A stretch of 64,000 nt of DNA from Watersipora subatra. Lineage: Eukaryota; Bryozoa; Gymnolaemata; Cheilostomatida; Watersiporidae. The notes below the pieces were generated by a model that made no database searches, was not told the origin of the DNA, and saw only the letters and a program-made list of their open reading frames with translations. Position 1 is the stretch's first letter. Every line of letters starts with the position of its first letter. The DNA lies in contig NC_088708.1 in the NCBI RefSeq assembly GCF_963576615.1, forward strand, positions 27,225,191 through 27,289,190, written 5' to 3'. This document shows, piece by piece, positions 12,017-23,770 of the stretch. Position numbers and translations under genes: made by a program.

Positions 12017-14186
12017 GATACATATATATATACGATATATATATATATATATATATATACGATACATATATATATATACGATACATATATATATATATAT
12101 ATATATACGATACATATATTATGATGTATGGCCAAACCTGACCCGGTCTGTATATCCCAGTCGTTGTTTTATTCTAGTTTCCTCTCAGCTGCCACTATAT
12201 CGCATAAACTTGCTAAGAACGGTGATCGGCAGCATGACAACCCAATGCAATGAACAATAAACGAATAAAACAAATGCAATAAATGAACTGTCAATTACTT
12301 GTAGTTGATAGAATCCAAGAGATTTTGTCGGTTGATTGATAAAATGCCAGGAAGTCAGCTACTGTCAAAGTAACTAATCAAACTATTTGACGACAATTTG
12401 ATTATCTTGCGATCTTCTCTTCCTGTAGGGCTTCCTCAATCTCAGATGGAAAAAATGGCAGAGAATTCTGCTGACACGAACCATTGCAATCTCACCGACT
12501 GTGATAATAGCTGCATTCGCAGGTATAGAAGATCTAACAGGGCTCAATGATATACTAAATGTCGTCATGAGCATGCAACTCCCATTTGCAGTTCTTCCGA
12601 TACTAGCATTCACAAGTAACAAATCGCTCATGGAGGAGTTTGCCAATGGAATGTAAGCGGTTTGTGCCATAAATTGTTTTGCTGGCCCGGTATGTACAAT
12701 TTAAAGTAGATTTATTTGCTACCTTCTTTACCTTGTAAATCTTCCTAAACTGCAGACTTTATATGTTACAGGGTGTCTATGGTAATAACAGGAGTATTTG
12801 GGGTTATCGTTATCGCCATAAACATCTTCTTTGTGGTTGAAACGATGGTCAATCAGATGTCACACTTACATTGGGCACTGATATTACTCGCGGCTCTAGT
12901 TGCAGTTGCATACCTTCTCTTCATACTATATTTAGTACGTATTTTACCCATGACTTTGCGTTGTATTTGTAAGAATATTCAGTGTGTGATCGCATGGTGT
13001 TCCTATTCATAGACATAGTATTAGCAGAAATACACATGGCTTTTTTTATTTAAAAAGTTTAGTTGATTTTCATCTTTTCTTAAAGGTTGACTTGCAACAA
13101 AATTCACATTACAGTTATTTGGTATCAAAAGACTCACCATGTCTTACTCTGTTGTGTTGTAAGTGCCAAATATGTGGAAATGTGATTACAAGCTTTTAAA
13201 AGCTCAAAAACGAAAAGCCGCCGTAGATTGGAATCTCTTTATTCCGATGACGTAACCACGAAATTTGGTTATCGTCTTGTCACGTATGTTCTCATGTGAA
13301 TTGAAAGGCCAATGCAAAGCTCAATATAAAACTTATCGTAGCACTAGTTTATGACAAACACTTCGGGTTTTACCGAAGACCCCGTATCAAATATAGATGC
13401 TCGCTACTTTACAGTTTTGTTTCGGCATTATTCAATCGTCAAGTCGTTCTCTGATCGTGTGACCTAATACTTCGCAAATAATTTTTGCAGCAATTTTCGA
13501 TTATCACAGGTGACCAACAGGCTCGTCATGATTATCAGACAATGATATGTACTCCTTCGAGCTAAGGTTAAACAGTTTAACGATTTTTTACGGTAAGTTA
13601 TAAGATATCACTGCTAAAAGTGACAGCATTACAATGACGATAAAACAGACGCGTAAGAACAATAGACATAGTTTTATTGAATGCGTGAAGTATATTTGTG
13701 AAAAGATTTCGACGAATAGGGTTGCAAGAAAGTGTAAACAGAAACCATCTCTTACAACTACATCACATTTGAGCCGTTTTGGAAAGGGAATCCAAACTAC
13801 GGCGGTCTCGTGTGGCTGCGATTTTCTGTTCATTTTTGAGCTTTTAAGAGCTTGTAATCACCTTTCCACATATTTTGCACCTACAACACAACAGAGTAAG
13901 ACATGGTGAATCTTTTCATATCAAATAACGGTAATGTGAATTTTGTTGCATGTCAACCTTTAACTAAATTGCTCTCCTAGTTTTCACACAACTTAATTTC
14001 TGTTTTCATCTAGTTAAAACCAAGGTAAATTTCTTGTCTCTTATCGTATATTTATTACAGGGCTGGTATTGCTTGGTACAGATGGGAGTGGAACGTCTAG
14101 CTGTTGGTATTGTTCAGGTAATTCCCCCATCGAGAAAGCCTCGTGCAGTGTACTACAACAGCACATCAAGCTTGGTTGCTGATTAA
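54..14186 (+). CDS. Nramp: NRAMP/DMT1-type divalent metal transporter, 5' partial
   Basis: Proton-coupled Fe2+/Mn2+ membrane transporter of the SLC11 family. Exons, all GT-AG and phase-consistent: 54-219, 726-786, 6016-6157 or 7756-7894 (alternative copies), 8541-8696, 9248-9406, 9535-9594, 9768-9809, 9947-10066, 12429-12652, 12772-12934, 14061-14186 (TAA). With one alternative exon the total is 1416 nt, about 471 residues. Visible family marks are [44 protein letters not shown], the metal-site MPHN motif followed by [33 protein letters not shown] and a C-terminal YLGWYCL segment like DMT1 YLGWQCL. TM1 with the DPGN motif must lie upstream of base 1. The last exon reads through a GT to TAA, giving a tail ending SSLVAD; splicing at 14118 to an unseen exon is possible but not needed. 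Family assignment is firm; ortholog naming within SLC11 is not. Confidence 0.96.
293..352 (+). repeat. Exact 30-bp tandem duplication with donor consensus
   Basis: Two perfect adjacent 30-bp units in the intron after the first visible NRAMP exon. Each contains AGAG|GTAAGT, a near-ideal 5' splice site. No coding exon is visible upstream of them, so they are decoy donors at most. Confidence 0.85.
977..1507. mobile_element. TA-flanked mariner-like MITE
   Basis: The ends are TACAGTAGACACC at the left and GGTCCACTGTA at the right, imperfect terminal inverted repeats bounded by TA. No ORF is present. TA target and CAGTRGACCC termini fit a Tc1/mariner-type miniature element. Fragments with similar ends occur near 3300-3370 and 57775-57805. 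Confidence 0.6.
2190..3290 (-). pseudogene. LINE reverse transcriptase remnant
   Basis: Minus-strand reading frames, broken by stops and shifts, match reverse transcriptase of non-LTR retrotransposons in the expected order: an RPIS-like block near 3050, [12 protein letters not shown] (thumb of the DFSKAFDTIDH motif) near 2850, VPQGS with [11 protein letters not shown] and then LFADDT near 2580-2700, and [13 protein letters not shown] near 2230. Its PQGS/ADD block differs from the LINE at 25954, so it is a different family. It lies inside an NRAMP intron and is dead. Confidence 0.75.
3300..5950. other. NRAMP intron sequence, nothing firmly recognised
   Basis: AT-rich intron. A 107-codon open frame at 4771-5094 has no recognisable motif and is probably chance. 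A stretch near 5635-5665 matches 24455-24488 in inverted orientation, marking an unnamed dispersed repeat. Confidence 0.5.
6016..6157 (+). other. NRAMP alternative exon 3a
   Basis: 142-nt exon encoding [12 protein letters not shown] followed by [18 protein letters not shown] and ending LSYGYE. Acceptor is gtag and donor gag|gtaagg. It enters in phase 2 and leaves in phase 0, exactly like copy 3b. Against 3b it has one extra ATA codon (ITII versus ITI) and Tyr for Phe near the end. The flanking intron is also similar between copies, so a segment of roughly 200 bp was duplicated. The extra Ile in a membrane helix is unusual for the family. Its donor lies in a hairpin with 6180-6206. Confidence 0.85.
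6180..6206 (+). promoter_or_regulatory. Inverted arm complementary to both exon 3 donor sites
   Basis: These 27 nt are the exact reverse complement of 7878-7904, the exon 3b end plus donor. They pair 25/27 with 6141-6167, the exon 3a end plus donor, leaving a 12-nt loop at 6168-6179. In the pre-mRNA the arm could mask either donor. The complementarity is read directly; a regulatory role is inference. Confidence 0.6.
7756..7894 (+). other. NRAMP alternative exon 3b
   Basis: 139-nt exon encoding [29 protein letters not shown] and LSFGYE, the canonical family length and sequence (DMT1 has LTFGYE). Acceptor is acag, a better match than in 3a; donor is gag|gtaagg. Joining 3a to 3b would read 3b out of frame to a TGA at 7891-7893. 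This copy is probably the constitutive or ancestral one. Confidence 0.9.
8671..9050 (+). repeat. Decayed tandem repeat seeded from an NRAMP exon end
   Basis: About five degenerate units of 60-70 bp. Each contains a version of the exon's last ~30 bp and its donor: exon end ATGTATCTCCACTCC...GTAAAG|GTATGG, then intronic copies such as TGTATCTCTACTACACCC followed by TTATAAAG|GTATAT. A 19-bp perfect hairpin (8714-8732 with 8736-8754, loop GGA) lies in the first unit. The array reuses exon sequence as intron and supplies several cryptic donors. Confidence 0.7.
11446..11482. mobile_element. 37-bp palindromic micro-element, copy 1
   Basis: Arms CAATGATATACAGCCCC and its exact complement make up nearly the whole element. 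It is flanked by perfect 7-bp target duplications GTAAAAC (11439-11445 and 11483-11489). The same element recurs at 23728 and 61940. Confidence 0.85.
11957..12119. repeat. (TA)n microsatellite with CGATACA interruptions
   Basis: About 160 bp of TA dinucleotides broken at intervals by the motif ACGATACATA. Open frames on both strands are low-complexity Tyr/Ile artefacts. Confidence 0.9.
13084..13959. mobile_element. TTAA-flanked long-TIR MITE
   Basis: 876-bp element in the last NRAMP intron. TTAA lies at 13080-13083 and 13960-13963. Termini start AGGTTGAC and inverted repeats extend over 130 bp or more, matching 13084-13210 against 13845-13959. No transposase is seen. TTAA target preference is typical of piggyBac and Kolobok elements; the superfamily is not resolved. 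A third terminus sits at 31178. Confidence 0.75.
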
Positions 14187-15650
14187 CTTCTTCCCACCCA
14201 TTTCCCTGGTGTTATTGGCTAGTGATATTACAGCTCACTATCAATTGTCGGTAGTCTATTGCCCTGCATCATTCTGAGCTATGTACTCAGTTAAGAGGTG
14301 ACAAGGTGTCTGTTTCAATATGTATTTATGTTATTTCTTTCCCCTAATTCCTGTCAACTAACGGTTATTATTTAACACTTCTACTCTAGTCCAAAGAGCT
14401 GTGGTCATGACATAATTATGTTTTGCCCTTTTACTTCCATACCAGGATTGATGTTAAGGCATTCCCTTTTACTTTTATCATGTAAACTTATTTATTTAGC
14501 GTTACTACTTAAAATTCACGGCCAATCTTAGCTGCGTCAGACACAGCAACTGCTTAAAGCAATGCGATATTCTGATTGTTTAAATTTTGAAATCATCAAT
14601 AACACACAAATATATTTCTTCCTGACGGAGGAGGCTATCTTAAGGTTTTGTTGCTGAGGATTATATTAAGTGTTCTCAGACACTGACGTAATCGTGAGCC
14701 AAATATGGAAATATGCTGGTTTTTGCACTTCATCCAGCATCTGCTGTATTTCATCTGCTCCTTCCATCCTGGTTTATAAATTTTAGATTATAAAAAGAAA
14801 ATACTTTAATTCCATGAATGCTGGTGTGCAGGGATATTAATGTATTAATACCTCATCAGTGTAAGTTAGCTTTTAGGTGATACATTTTTATCAACGACTT
14901 CTCTATTTGTGCTCACTTCAACTGCTTGTCCTTTAGCTGTAAGTAGCACGTTTATTAACCTATTAGACATGCTCTGACCTATTGACCTATTAGACATGCT
15001 CATGTGTGAATGGTGAATAAGCATCTTTGTAAACTCATTGATTATATTTTGCAGGCGATAGACAGTAAAGCAGACACCACTGTAAAACTTTCTGAGGGGG
15101 ACCAAGAAGTTACCAAACTTTGAAGACTTTAGTACCCTCATCGAGTGGTGACTAAGTAGCATTTAAAAAATATTTGTTTCATTACTGTTTTGTTCTTTCA
15201 GAAACTTTTAAATGGGCTCCTCAATAATATAAAAAATTATTAAAGAAAACTTGTTAGTGGTACTGAAATAAGACAATTACTAATTTGCCACATTATGTAA
15301 CGAAAAGATAACTTTTTGATTTAGTTAAGTTTTTTACACAAATGCTTCAACTATCAAATTAGTATAAACCTTTTGTAAAATTTGGATCGCTTGAACATTT
15401 TTTATAATAAGATATACAGCAGAAATGTCAATTGTAGTAAAACGTACAATGTATAATGACTACTGTTTTTAACAACACCTTAAATGGTTCTTTTCATATT
15501 TTGTGTTCATCACAAGACTTATAATGGTTTTTTATCATGTCATGCAGTGCATTGCACAAATATTTATTCATCTCTGCTTTTCATTGTTACTAAAAGTTTT
15601 AATGCACTAATAGCCGTTGACAGCTTGAATTATTATTGTTAAATGCATTT
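14187..15650. other. 3' flank of NRAMP, nothing recognised
   Basis: Presumed 3' UTR and intergenic sequence. I found no AATAAA close to the stop codon and no iron-responsive-element hairpin. Small open frames show no motif. Confidence 0.5.
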
Positions 15651-15925
15651 ATCAGGGTTTGGGTTCTATCAAGGTAAGGTGTTTATCAGGGTAATGTGTT
15701 TATCAGGGTAAGGTGTTTATCAGGGTAAGGGGTTTATCAGGGTAAGGGGTTTATCAGGGTAAGGTGTTTATCAAGGTAAGGTGTTTATCAAGGTAAGGTG
15801 TTTATCAGGGTAAGGTGTTTATCAGGATAAGGTGCTTATTAGGGTAAAGTGTTTATTAGGTAGGGTAAGGTGTTTATCAGGGTAAGGTGTTTATCAGGGT
15901 AAGGCGTTTATCAGGGTAAGGTGGA
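15651..15925 (+). repeat. 17-bp minisatellite
   Basis: Roughly sixteen tandem units of GTTTATCAGGGTAAGGT with single-base variants, including runs of AAGGGG and AAGGCG units. Confidence 0.9.
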
Positions 15926-15929
15926 CATA

Positions 15930-18750
15930 TGCAGAGAACTCACACACCTTTTAGCTCCAAAAAGAAGCATGAAGAAAATTTTAGCAGTGTAATTATTTTT
16001 ATTCATGCTTTGAGATAAATATAGTGCATGAAATGATATCAATAGGTCCAATTAACAAAGGTGAGTTTTAAGATTTCTGTGCCCATAGACAGAACAAAGG
16101 AGCAACAGGTCTAAGCACACCTCTCGCTCACGGATGGCTGTGAACACTTGTTTCAGGTTGGATGTTGACATGTTGTAATAAGAGTGAAAAGCTGGATGTT
16201 CCTCCAGGAGTATTTTCCAGAGTACTTTCTCTCTTTGCGAGTGTTTTTATGAACAGCTTTACTCTGCAGTTTTGTTAAATTTTCACTAGAGATCTTAACT
16301 GTATCTTTACTTATGCTTCTATCACTTCTCCACACCAGCTGGACATGTATATTATCCTCCTCTCTTGATTGTGTGATATTTCCAGTGATTCAATGTCTCA
16401 GTGCAGTGTTGAATCTTAGGTGCTAGATGCATATTTCAAGAACAGAAAGTACAACGACATGCATGATATCAACATAGCTTTCGCTGATGCACTTATGCAA
16501 TTCATTTGCAAGCCTTACCCTTAGCCTTACACATTTTGTTAGCAATAATTATCCTGTCTTGGGATGATTAGACACTGATCCCCAAATCTTTACTCCTTGT
16601 CTAGTCAATGTCGTACTATTTATGGTGTACCTGTACTTTTGTGTTTTTTTGTTTGAATGGGAATTTTTCGATTAAAACTCATACTCCATGTCTTGAACCA
16701 GTAACTCAGTGTGCCCAAAATTGCCTGAAATCTCAACTCGGCCCCTTGTTATCTACTGTCTGCTTTATCAGTCCTGACAATGTATATGCATACACTCTAA
16801 ACTAGTAACACAAAAATAAAATACAAAGTTTGCTAAGTGTTTTGTAGAACTTGCTCAACATACAGCTAGCCTCTCAAACTACCCTGAAAATACTATTAAT
16901 GAATGTCTATAACGTTTAGTGCTATTGCCGACAACAATGAGAATTATCTCTGCATTATTTGTCTGCAATTCCGGCCTTAGATCTATTATCTCTTCTCTCC
17001 CGGTTTTCTACTTGAATTCCCTCATCTTAATTCATAATATTTTTTTATGTCTTGCAACTTTTGGACAGCCTATTTGGGTTTTTGGCAATTTAGTATTATT
17101 GGTCCGAATTCCTACACAGCAGTCAAGCTAACTTGATAAGCCATTGATGCAATGAAACCAGCACCTGACCTGAGTACTGAACCCTGAAGTCTCCATGATC
17201 CACTGAGAGCATCCCAGACTGGGTACCATCATTAAGAATATGATATTGCTTCTTTTTCACAGTGTCATATATCCAGTTGATAATATACAAGCTGTCGAGC
17301 TCGTAGCTGTCTGTACCAAGAATATTCACAAGTATTTTAGGATTATAGATCGGGGAACTCTATCAATAACCGCAATTAGATTAGGAATTGCTTTACAAAC
17401 ATTGTTCTTCTTGTCTGCAGAGTGGAACAGTTTATGAAAAATTGCATACCTGTGTCCTCACAACACAATCCTTTTTTGAATCACTATTGTCTGTGATGAA
17501 ACCACCCATCCATTTTCTGTGATGCCAAGGTCAGAGCGATGTATTCCAGCAGTTTACAAGATTATACGCTGTATAAGACGGAAATTTGACATCAAAGTTT
17601 AAGATTAAAAATTCGTCCTCAACTTACACAGCGGTGACATTTTTCACAACACAAATTTTAGTAAAATTCAAAACAAAAAACCATTGCAAATCACAATTAC
17701 ATGATATGAGATATAGATTTATTTATAAAATAGTAAAATATTAGTAGTCCTACTCAAAATGAGATAGATCCAACACAGCCCCATTCTTCAGCATTGAAAT
17801 TGTCATAGCTAAAATTCTCTTCAAGAGTGCGCTGTTGCAAATTTAAAGCTTTATTGTAGTATCTGCCTACAAGCCCACACTGCGGTAATCCATTCGGCAC
17901 ATCCGGCCCACACTGCGGTAATCCATTCGGCACATCCGCTGTCGTCTATCCATCATTTTTTTGTACACGAGTCATGATTCCTGACAGAAATTTGTCTTGC
18001 AGCATTGCTTTTCTGTTAAATACATATTATCAGAGATGACAGTTTCATTCTATTGGCGAGGCAGACCAAAATGATGATGCGATGTCTTCTCTCATTCTTT
18101 TGTTACCAGCAATGGTTGTGTTGTCGACGGCACAAAAACACAGGCATTTTTGCTGATAGCATTTTTGAATGTCATTTCTTCAGCTACACATCGCCCGCCT
18201 CTGATGCTGACTGAACTATTCCGATCAAGCAATTTGAGCCAGAGAAGGGGTCAACTTATAAGGCAGCCACATGTCAAAACCATGATTTTTAAATCAAACT
18301 TCAGCGTACGCCGACTCGAGTCGTATGCTGGGTTGACTTGTACGCCGGAATTTACGGTATATACATAGATAATCGGGAGCATGTACCGATAGTTATGATA
18401 TTTCCCGCAGGAAAGAGTTCAGCTACCATCTTATACGTATGAAGGCATGCTAGTACAGCCTGAGGAATGAAAATGCATAAAACTCTCAGTAGCTGGAAAC
18501 AAAGAGAAGTAGATGTTTAAACCTTATAATACTTTATTAAAAGCTTGTTAACTTGTTTAACACTGTCTTCTTAGCCAATTTAGTGTCATTTTCACAATTA
18601 TACTAACTTATCTGTCATATAGTTGCCTGCTACTTGCCAGGCTAATGGCAAGTAGCAGGCAACTACATTCCCTCTCACTGTTTTTAAGTTGATTTTTAAT
18701 ACCCTTGCTAAGCCGGGCATTTCGCTAGTACATATACATTGTATGTATCT
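15930..18750. other. Intergenic, few landmarks
   Basis: No gene is recognised. A 34-bp direct duplication lies near 17873-17940. A perfect 20-bp hairpin lies at 18620-18639 with 18646-18665 (loop GGCTAA). Confidence 0.5.
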
Positions 18751-18752
18751 AT

Positions 18753-19090
18753 ACCGAATAGCCTCTAATTGAACGCCATGGCGCTCTAGTTTTCAACTTC
18801 TATAGTGGCGGTCAATTAGAAGCGGCATTCAAATAAAGGCTGACGGTCTATTATTCAAATGGTTCGTCAGAATTTTTGGAAGATAAATTTAGCCCTATTA
18901 CGGGCGAAGCGAATGTCGCCTATATTTTGCTCTCTTTTTCTGGTGGAGTAATGTTAAACCTTTTGGATGCAATAAATCTGCTAACTTACCTACAACTTGT
19001 CAAAGATATTTCAATAAATATCCATTGGGTAACTGAGAAATATCTCTATCAGTTGATATTGAATGCTTGCAATTGACCTGCAACGTTATG
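18753..19090 (-). mobile_element. Terminal fragment of the TA-flanked CCGTAAAACC element
   Basis: Matches, in inverted orientation, the right 340 bp of the complete element at 39424-40759, including the CTCTAATTGAACGCCATGG end and an interior block shared nearly base for base. The open frame at 18876-19076 belongs to this repeat and has no transposase motif. Confidence 0.6.
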
Positions 19091-19769
19091 ATAGCCTGTG
19101 TCAAGGGAGAAATTTGAAATATAATTTAATTTATTATATTTATTTTAAATTTCTTATAATAATGAATATAAAAAGTAGGCTAATAATAATAATTTGATAT
19201 TTAAATAATAATATGAAATGTATCGTTTTTGTGAGTTTCCTTTGAGTGAAATACTACAATGGTTCTATGGTTCTATGTGTAATGGTTAGCCTCTGGACCT
19301 TGAGTTCAATTTCTCCCAAGACAAATTTTGACCGCAGACAAAGTGGCACTTCTGCCCCACAAAAATCAGACCGTTGCTATAAAACAAAATTGAAATACCA
19401 ACTCAATCAATGGAGATGGGCACTACTATAGTTATCCTTGCAATTTGTTTTGACAGTAAGGCGTTGCTGTATCGATGAGCCCAAGTATCAAGTATTATTG
19501 AGATTATGAGGCCTACTATCTCTTGTAGGCAACTCTCTGCAGGTAATTATCTTATAATTGACAATAACACGCCAGTGGTTTGTTTCTAAGTGTCTGCGAA
19601 CTCTATTTTTCTCCAAAGGTCAAAATAACAATTATTCTGTCAAGGCTTACTAGCTCAAGCAAAAATAACAATATGCTTAGCCCTATTTGTTATGGCCTTA
19701 CTAGGTTAAATGAGTACGTATCTGTTAGGCGAGTAGCAGTAGCTCTTACTGTAAACAGGGGCGGCTGAG

Positions 19770-20100
19770 TTAGCTCTCTTCTCTCAGGGCTTTATGGCTT
19801 CCTGGCTTGCCACCTCTTTTGGGTGAATTGTGTTTGTTGAGTCTATCCTCGGCGAGCTGGTTGCTACTGGCTCCTTGGCTATCTTGGGCTTATGTTAATC
19901 CTCCTATCTTGGCTCTTCTTTGCGGCGCCCCTTTGCCGTCTGGCTCGCTGCCAGCTTCTCCTTTGCGGCTCCCCTTTGCCGTCTGGCTCGCTGCCAGCTT
20001 CTCCTCCTCTTCCCTTGATTTTGCCCCTCTTTTATACTTGTCCTTGAGCCATTGTCGAATGTCATTGGTTGGTTGTGTTTTACTTGCGGTCTTTGCGTAA
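19770..20100. other. GC-rich segment with 44-bp direct duplication
   Basis: Markedly richer in G+C than its surroundings. It contains two nearly identical units with TTTGCCGTCTGGCTCGCTGC. A 97-codon open frame at 19807-20100 spans the duplication and is compositionally biased (Leu, Ala, Pro, Ser). Origin unknown; a mobile-element fragment is possible. Confidence 0.4.
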
Positions 20101-21702
20101 GCTTTTGTGTAATTTCTATTTCAGATTCCTTGCGGTGAGCTAAAATTCCTTACTGTGGTTGGGATTCCATGACGACAAGCGAATGAGAAGTGAAAAATAT
20201 TCTAAGTCCGGTAACAAATTGTACAAAATTGGCCATAACTCAAAAACTAACAATGGCAGCATTATAAAATTAATTTTACAGTAATCCTCGTTCTAAGACG
20301 CTATTAGCTAGCTAATTTATATGAAGCAAGAGAAACTATTATCATATTATGCCATTCTTTGTACAACCATTTCGTCGATATTTTCTCATGAAATACAATA
20401 TCTGAGTTAATGAATAATTATGCTATATTTTTCTACTGCTCTACAATATAACATTTTCTAGACTATAATGATTTTATAAGCTATAACTAAATATACTAAA
20501 TAAAGTGTTGTAAATGATTCTTTCACTGATGGCTGGTTGCTGATCTGGTGCACGCCGGCTGCTTCTTCGCTCCAACAAGTCATTAGTGTGGCTGGCTCCT
20601 GTAATATTGGCGATATATCTCCATTTTTGCCGGATACTCTGTAGAGTTGTTTGCTTTGCTGAATATCCATTAATAATTGTTGTAGCCAGTTAGTCTCTTT
20701 CATATTAAGTGGTGTTGATCAATAATAATCGTGATTTAGTGACAATTTTATGCTGTTTTTCATTCATTAAGCTTTTCATTATAATGATCAGACAACTCCC
20801 AATCGAAATGATGTCCCATATATTCACATTGCATCAGCTGTGATAGTTGGACAACTCCTATGCTTGATATTTCCAGCAGCATAGCAATTGCCATATATTT
20901 CATGTCTGCTTATTGATGCATCACAGTGCTTGCTGCAATGTTTTGCAGCAGTTGTGGTATTAGGTGATCCCACAATTTATTATTTCTTTTGACTTTTGGT
21001 CATCTATTGCTTCAAACCCTGACACCTGTGTCCTTCTTTGCAATTTGTTGGCATTTTCAATTTTTATTTCATTCTAAATTTGGAGACACATTTTTATTTT
21101 ATATCTACATTTAACAATGTTGCATAAAAACTCATTGCACTCATTGATATGTTTGCTACAGTTTTCAACCAATACTAGCTTTTTATGTGCAATAGCAGTA
21201 GAGTTATAAGCATCAATCTATCGTAAGCCGTGTTAAGATAGCCGCAAGGATGCTATTAAATAACATGCTATAAATTTGCATATTTATAAGTTATATATTG
21301 ATAATCTATCAAATGATACAAATATATATTCATGAACAAGTGACATAAACAAACCATACTTATACTACTGAAGAAACAGAAATTTACGTTTTTAAAACAA
21401 AAATATTTCCATCGTTTGCTCGGATATCTGCGTTCTGATTGTTGCTTTCATAGAGTTACCTCCCGCTAGAGTGATAACTACACGAGCGTTTCTGGTGCCA
21501 ACAAGGAGCGTTCAGGCCACGCTTCTTTTTTGTGCTAGTCAGTCGTAGTGATTGACTAGATCAATAACATCAGCCATGAGAAGGGTTAAACAAGGATCAT
21601 GAATTCCAGTTGAGATAGTAATTAATGCTCATATTAAAGAAATGATGATTATAGTTTATTACTCTAATATATGCTTATTATTTAAAGCAATTCAGTACCT
21701 AC

Positions 21703-22486
21703 CAGGGATCGCTAAACATATTATGGAAATGTTTACTTTTTCATTTCCATAAACATAAATATTTCCATAATTTTAGGGAAATGGATATTGAAATTTTATT
21801 TTACAAGTATGGAAATGGTATATGAAAATGGAAATAATATGGAAATGAATTATGGAAATGAAATTAATATGGAAATGAATTATGGAAATGGAAATAATAT
21901 GGAAATGGAAATACTATGGAAATGAAGTAGGGAAATGGAATTAATATGGAAATGAATTATGGAAATGGAAATAATATGGAAATGGAAATAATATGGAAAT
22001 GAATTATGGAAATGGAATTAATATGGAAATGAATTATGGAAATGGAATTAATATGGAAATGGAAATACTATGGAAATGAAGTAGGGAAATGGAATTAATA
22101 TGGAAATGAATTATGGAAATGGAAATAATATGGAAATGGAAATAATATGGAAATGAATTATGGAAATGGAATTAATATGGAAATGAATTATGGAAATGGA
22201 AATAATATGGAAATGGAAATAATATGGAAATGAATTATGGAAATGGAATTAATATGGAAATGAATTATGGAAATGGAAATAATATGGAAATGGAAATAAT
22301 ATGGAAATGAATTATGGAAATGGAATTAATATGGAAACGAATTATGGAAATGGAAATAATATGGAAATGAATTATGGAAATGGAATTAATATGGAAAAGA
22401 ATTATGGAAATGGAAATAATATGGAAATGGAAATATTATGGAAATGAATTATGAAAATGGAAATTGTGACATACATGTAATCCCTG
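21703..22486. mobile_element. hAT-like MITE filled with a GGAAATG minisatellite
   Basis: Ends are CAGGGAT and ATCCCTG, with 8-bp flanks GTACCTAC and ATACCTGC (6/8). The interior from about 21780 to 22462 is a minisatellite of ATGGAAATG units alternating GAATT, GAAATAAT and GAATTAAT spacers in a higher-order pattern. The opposite arm of the host element lacks the segment, giving an empty-site comparison near 23836-23845. Confidence 0.65.
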
Positions 22487-23727
22487 ATACCTGCATGACT
22501 TGCCAAGGCACTGAATAGATAGTGAGTGAAAGCGAAGGTAATGCTAGCAGTTACTCATAGATAACATACATAGTCATACTGGGGTTGCATTACATTGGTG
22601 TGATGGGACGCTAATCAACTGCCATCAACTATGAGCTGTACTACCAGGTGTTGCCCGAGTAATAAAAAAGTATTTGGACAGAAAATTTAATTTTATATAA
22701 CATTTACTATTCTAACTTTTAAACTTCATATCATAAGAAAATATTTTTAAGCAATTTAAATGAATTAAGAGGAAAAAGAAAACAACTCTAAAGGTTTTCA
22801 AGCTTTTTCAAACAACTACAACTTTTTAATTTCATATCATGAAAGAAGTGTTTTGTTGAAATAAATTAGGAAAAAAAATAAAACTAAATGTGTTTAAATG
22901 TAAAATAATTAGCAAGTAATGGCTAAATATAATCTGTTTAGCTATGATTACAATGAAAAATTATTTAATAAATAAGGTAATAAAAAAGTATATTTTATTT
23001 TTATATAATTATAGTTAGTAGAATTAAGTATAATTTATTTTTATTTAATATATAACAACATTTGCCACTTTAACTTTCAAACAACATATTATGAAAAGTG
23101 TTTTGTGTAATTGAAATAAATGAAGAGAAGAGAGAAAATAAAAACAACTGTAAATGTTTTCAAGCTTATTCAAACAACTACCACTTTTAAATTTAATATC
23201 ATGAAAGAAGTTTTTTGTTGAAATGAATTAGGAAGAAAAATGAAACTGCAAATGTGTTTAAATGTAAATTAATTAGCAAGTAATGCTAATTATAATCTGT
23301 TTAGCTATGATTACAATAAAAAATTATTGTAATCATAGCTAATTTTATTACTTTATTTAATAAATAAAGTAATAAAAAGTCTATTTTATTTTTAAATAAT
23401 TATAATTTAGTATAATTAAGTATAATTTATTTTTATCTAACATATAACAACATTTGCCACTCTAACTTTCAAACTTTTTGCTTGCTTACATCAAGCAAAG
23501 ATGTCCACTAACTAGTGGACATCTTTGCTTCAAGCTAGTCTATGTATTTGATTGATATGTATTGAAATCTAAGATTATATGCAAGGGCTGTTTGTGAACT
23601 GAGGTGACAATGAATCACTCTATCACCATACAATGTCAATACTTTCAGTTGATGGCATTCGATTAGCTTCCTATCACACCAATGTAATACAACCCCAGTA
23701 TGACTATCTATCTTATCTATGAATAAC

Positions 23728-23770
23728 CAATGATATACAGCCCCTCATGTTTGGGGGCTGTATATCATTG
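23728..23770. mobile_element. 43-bp palindromic micro-element, copy 2
   Basis: Same CAATGATATACAGCCCC arms as copy 1, with a longer loop. Flanks are GAATAAC (23721-23727) and GAGTAAC (23771-23777), 6/7. The paralogous site in the other arm of the host element, near 22546-22556 on the opposite strand, has a single GAGTAAC and no insertion. Confidence 0.85.

Larger units (their letters stand above)
10067..12428 (+). other. Long NRAMP intron with repeats
   Basis: Intron between the TYAGQF and GFLNLRW exons. It holds the palindromic micro-element at 11446-11482, an AT-rich stretch near 11540-11680 and a (TA)n array at 11957-12119. Open frames of 60-118 codons here show no family motif; several are low-complexity translations of the TA array. 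Confidence 0.6.

Noticed and set aside
11904-12260. 118-codon and overlapping Tyr/Ile-rich frames
   Set aside because: Translations of the (TA)n microsatellite.
14139-14144. CAGTGT resembling the loop of an iron-responsive element near the NRAMP 3' end
   Set aside because: The five bases on each side do not pair, there is no C bulge, and it lies in coding sequence.
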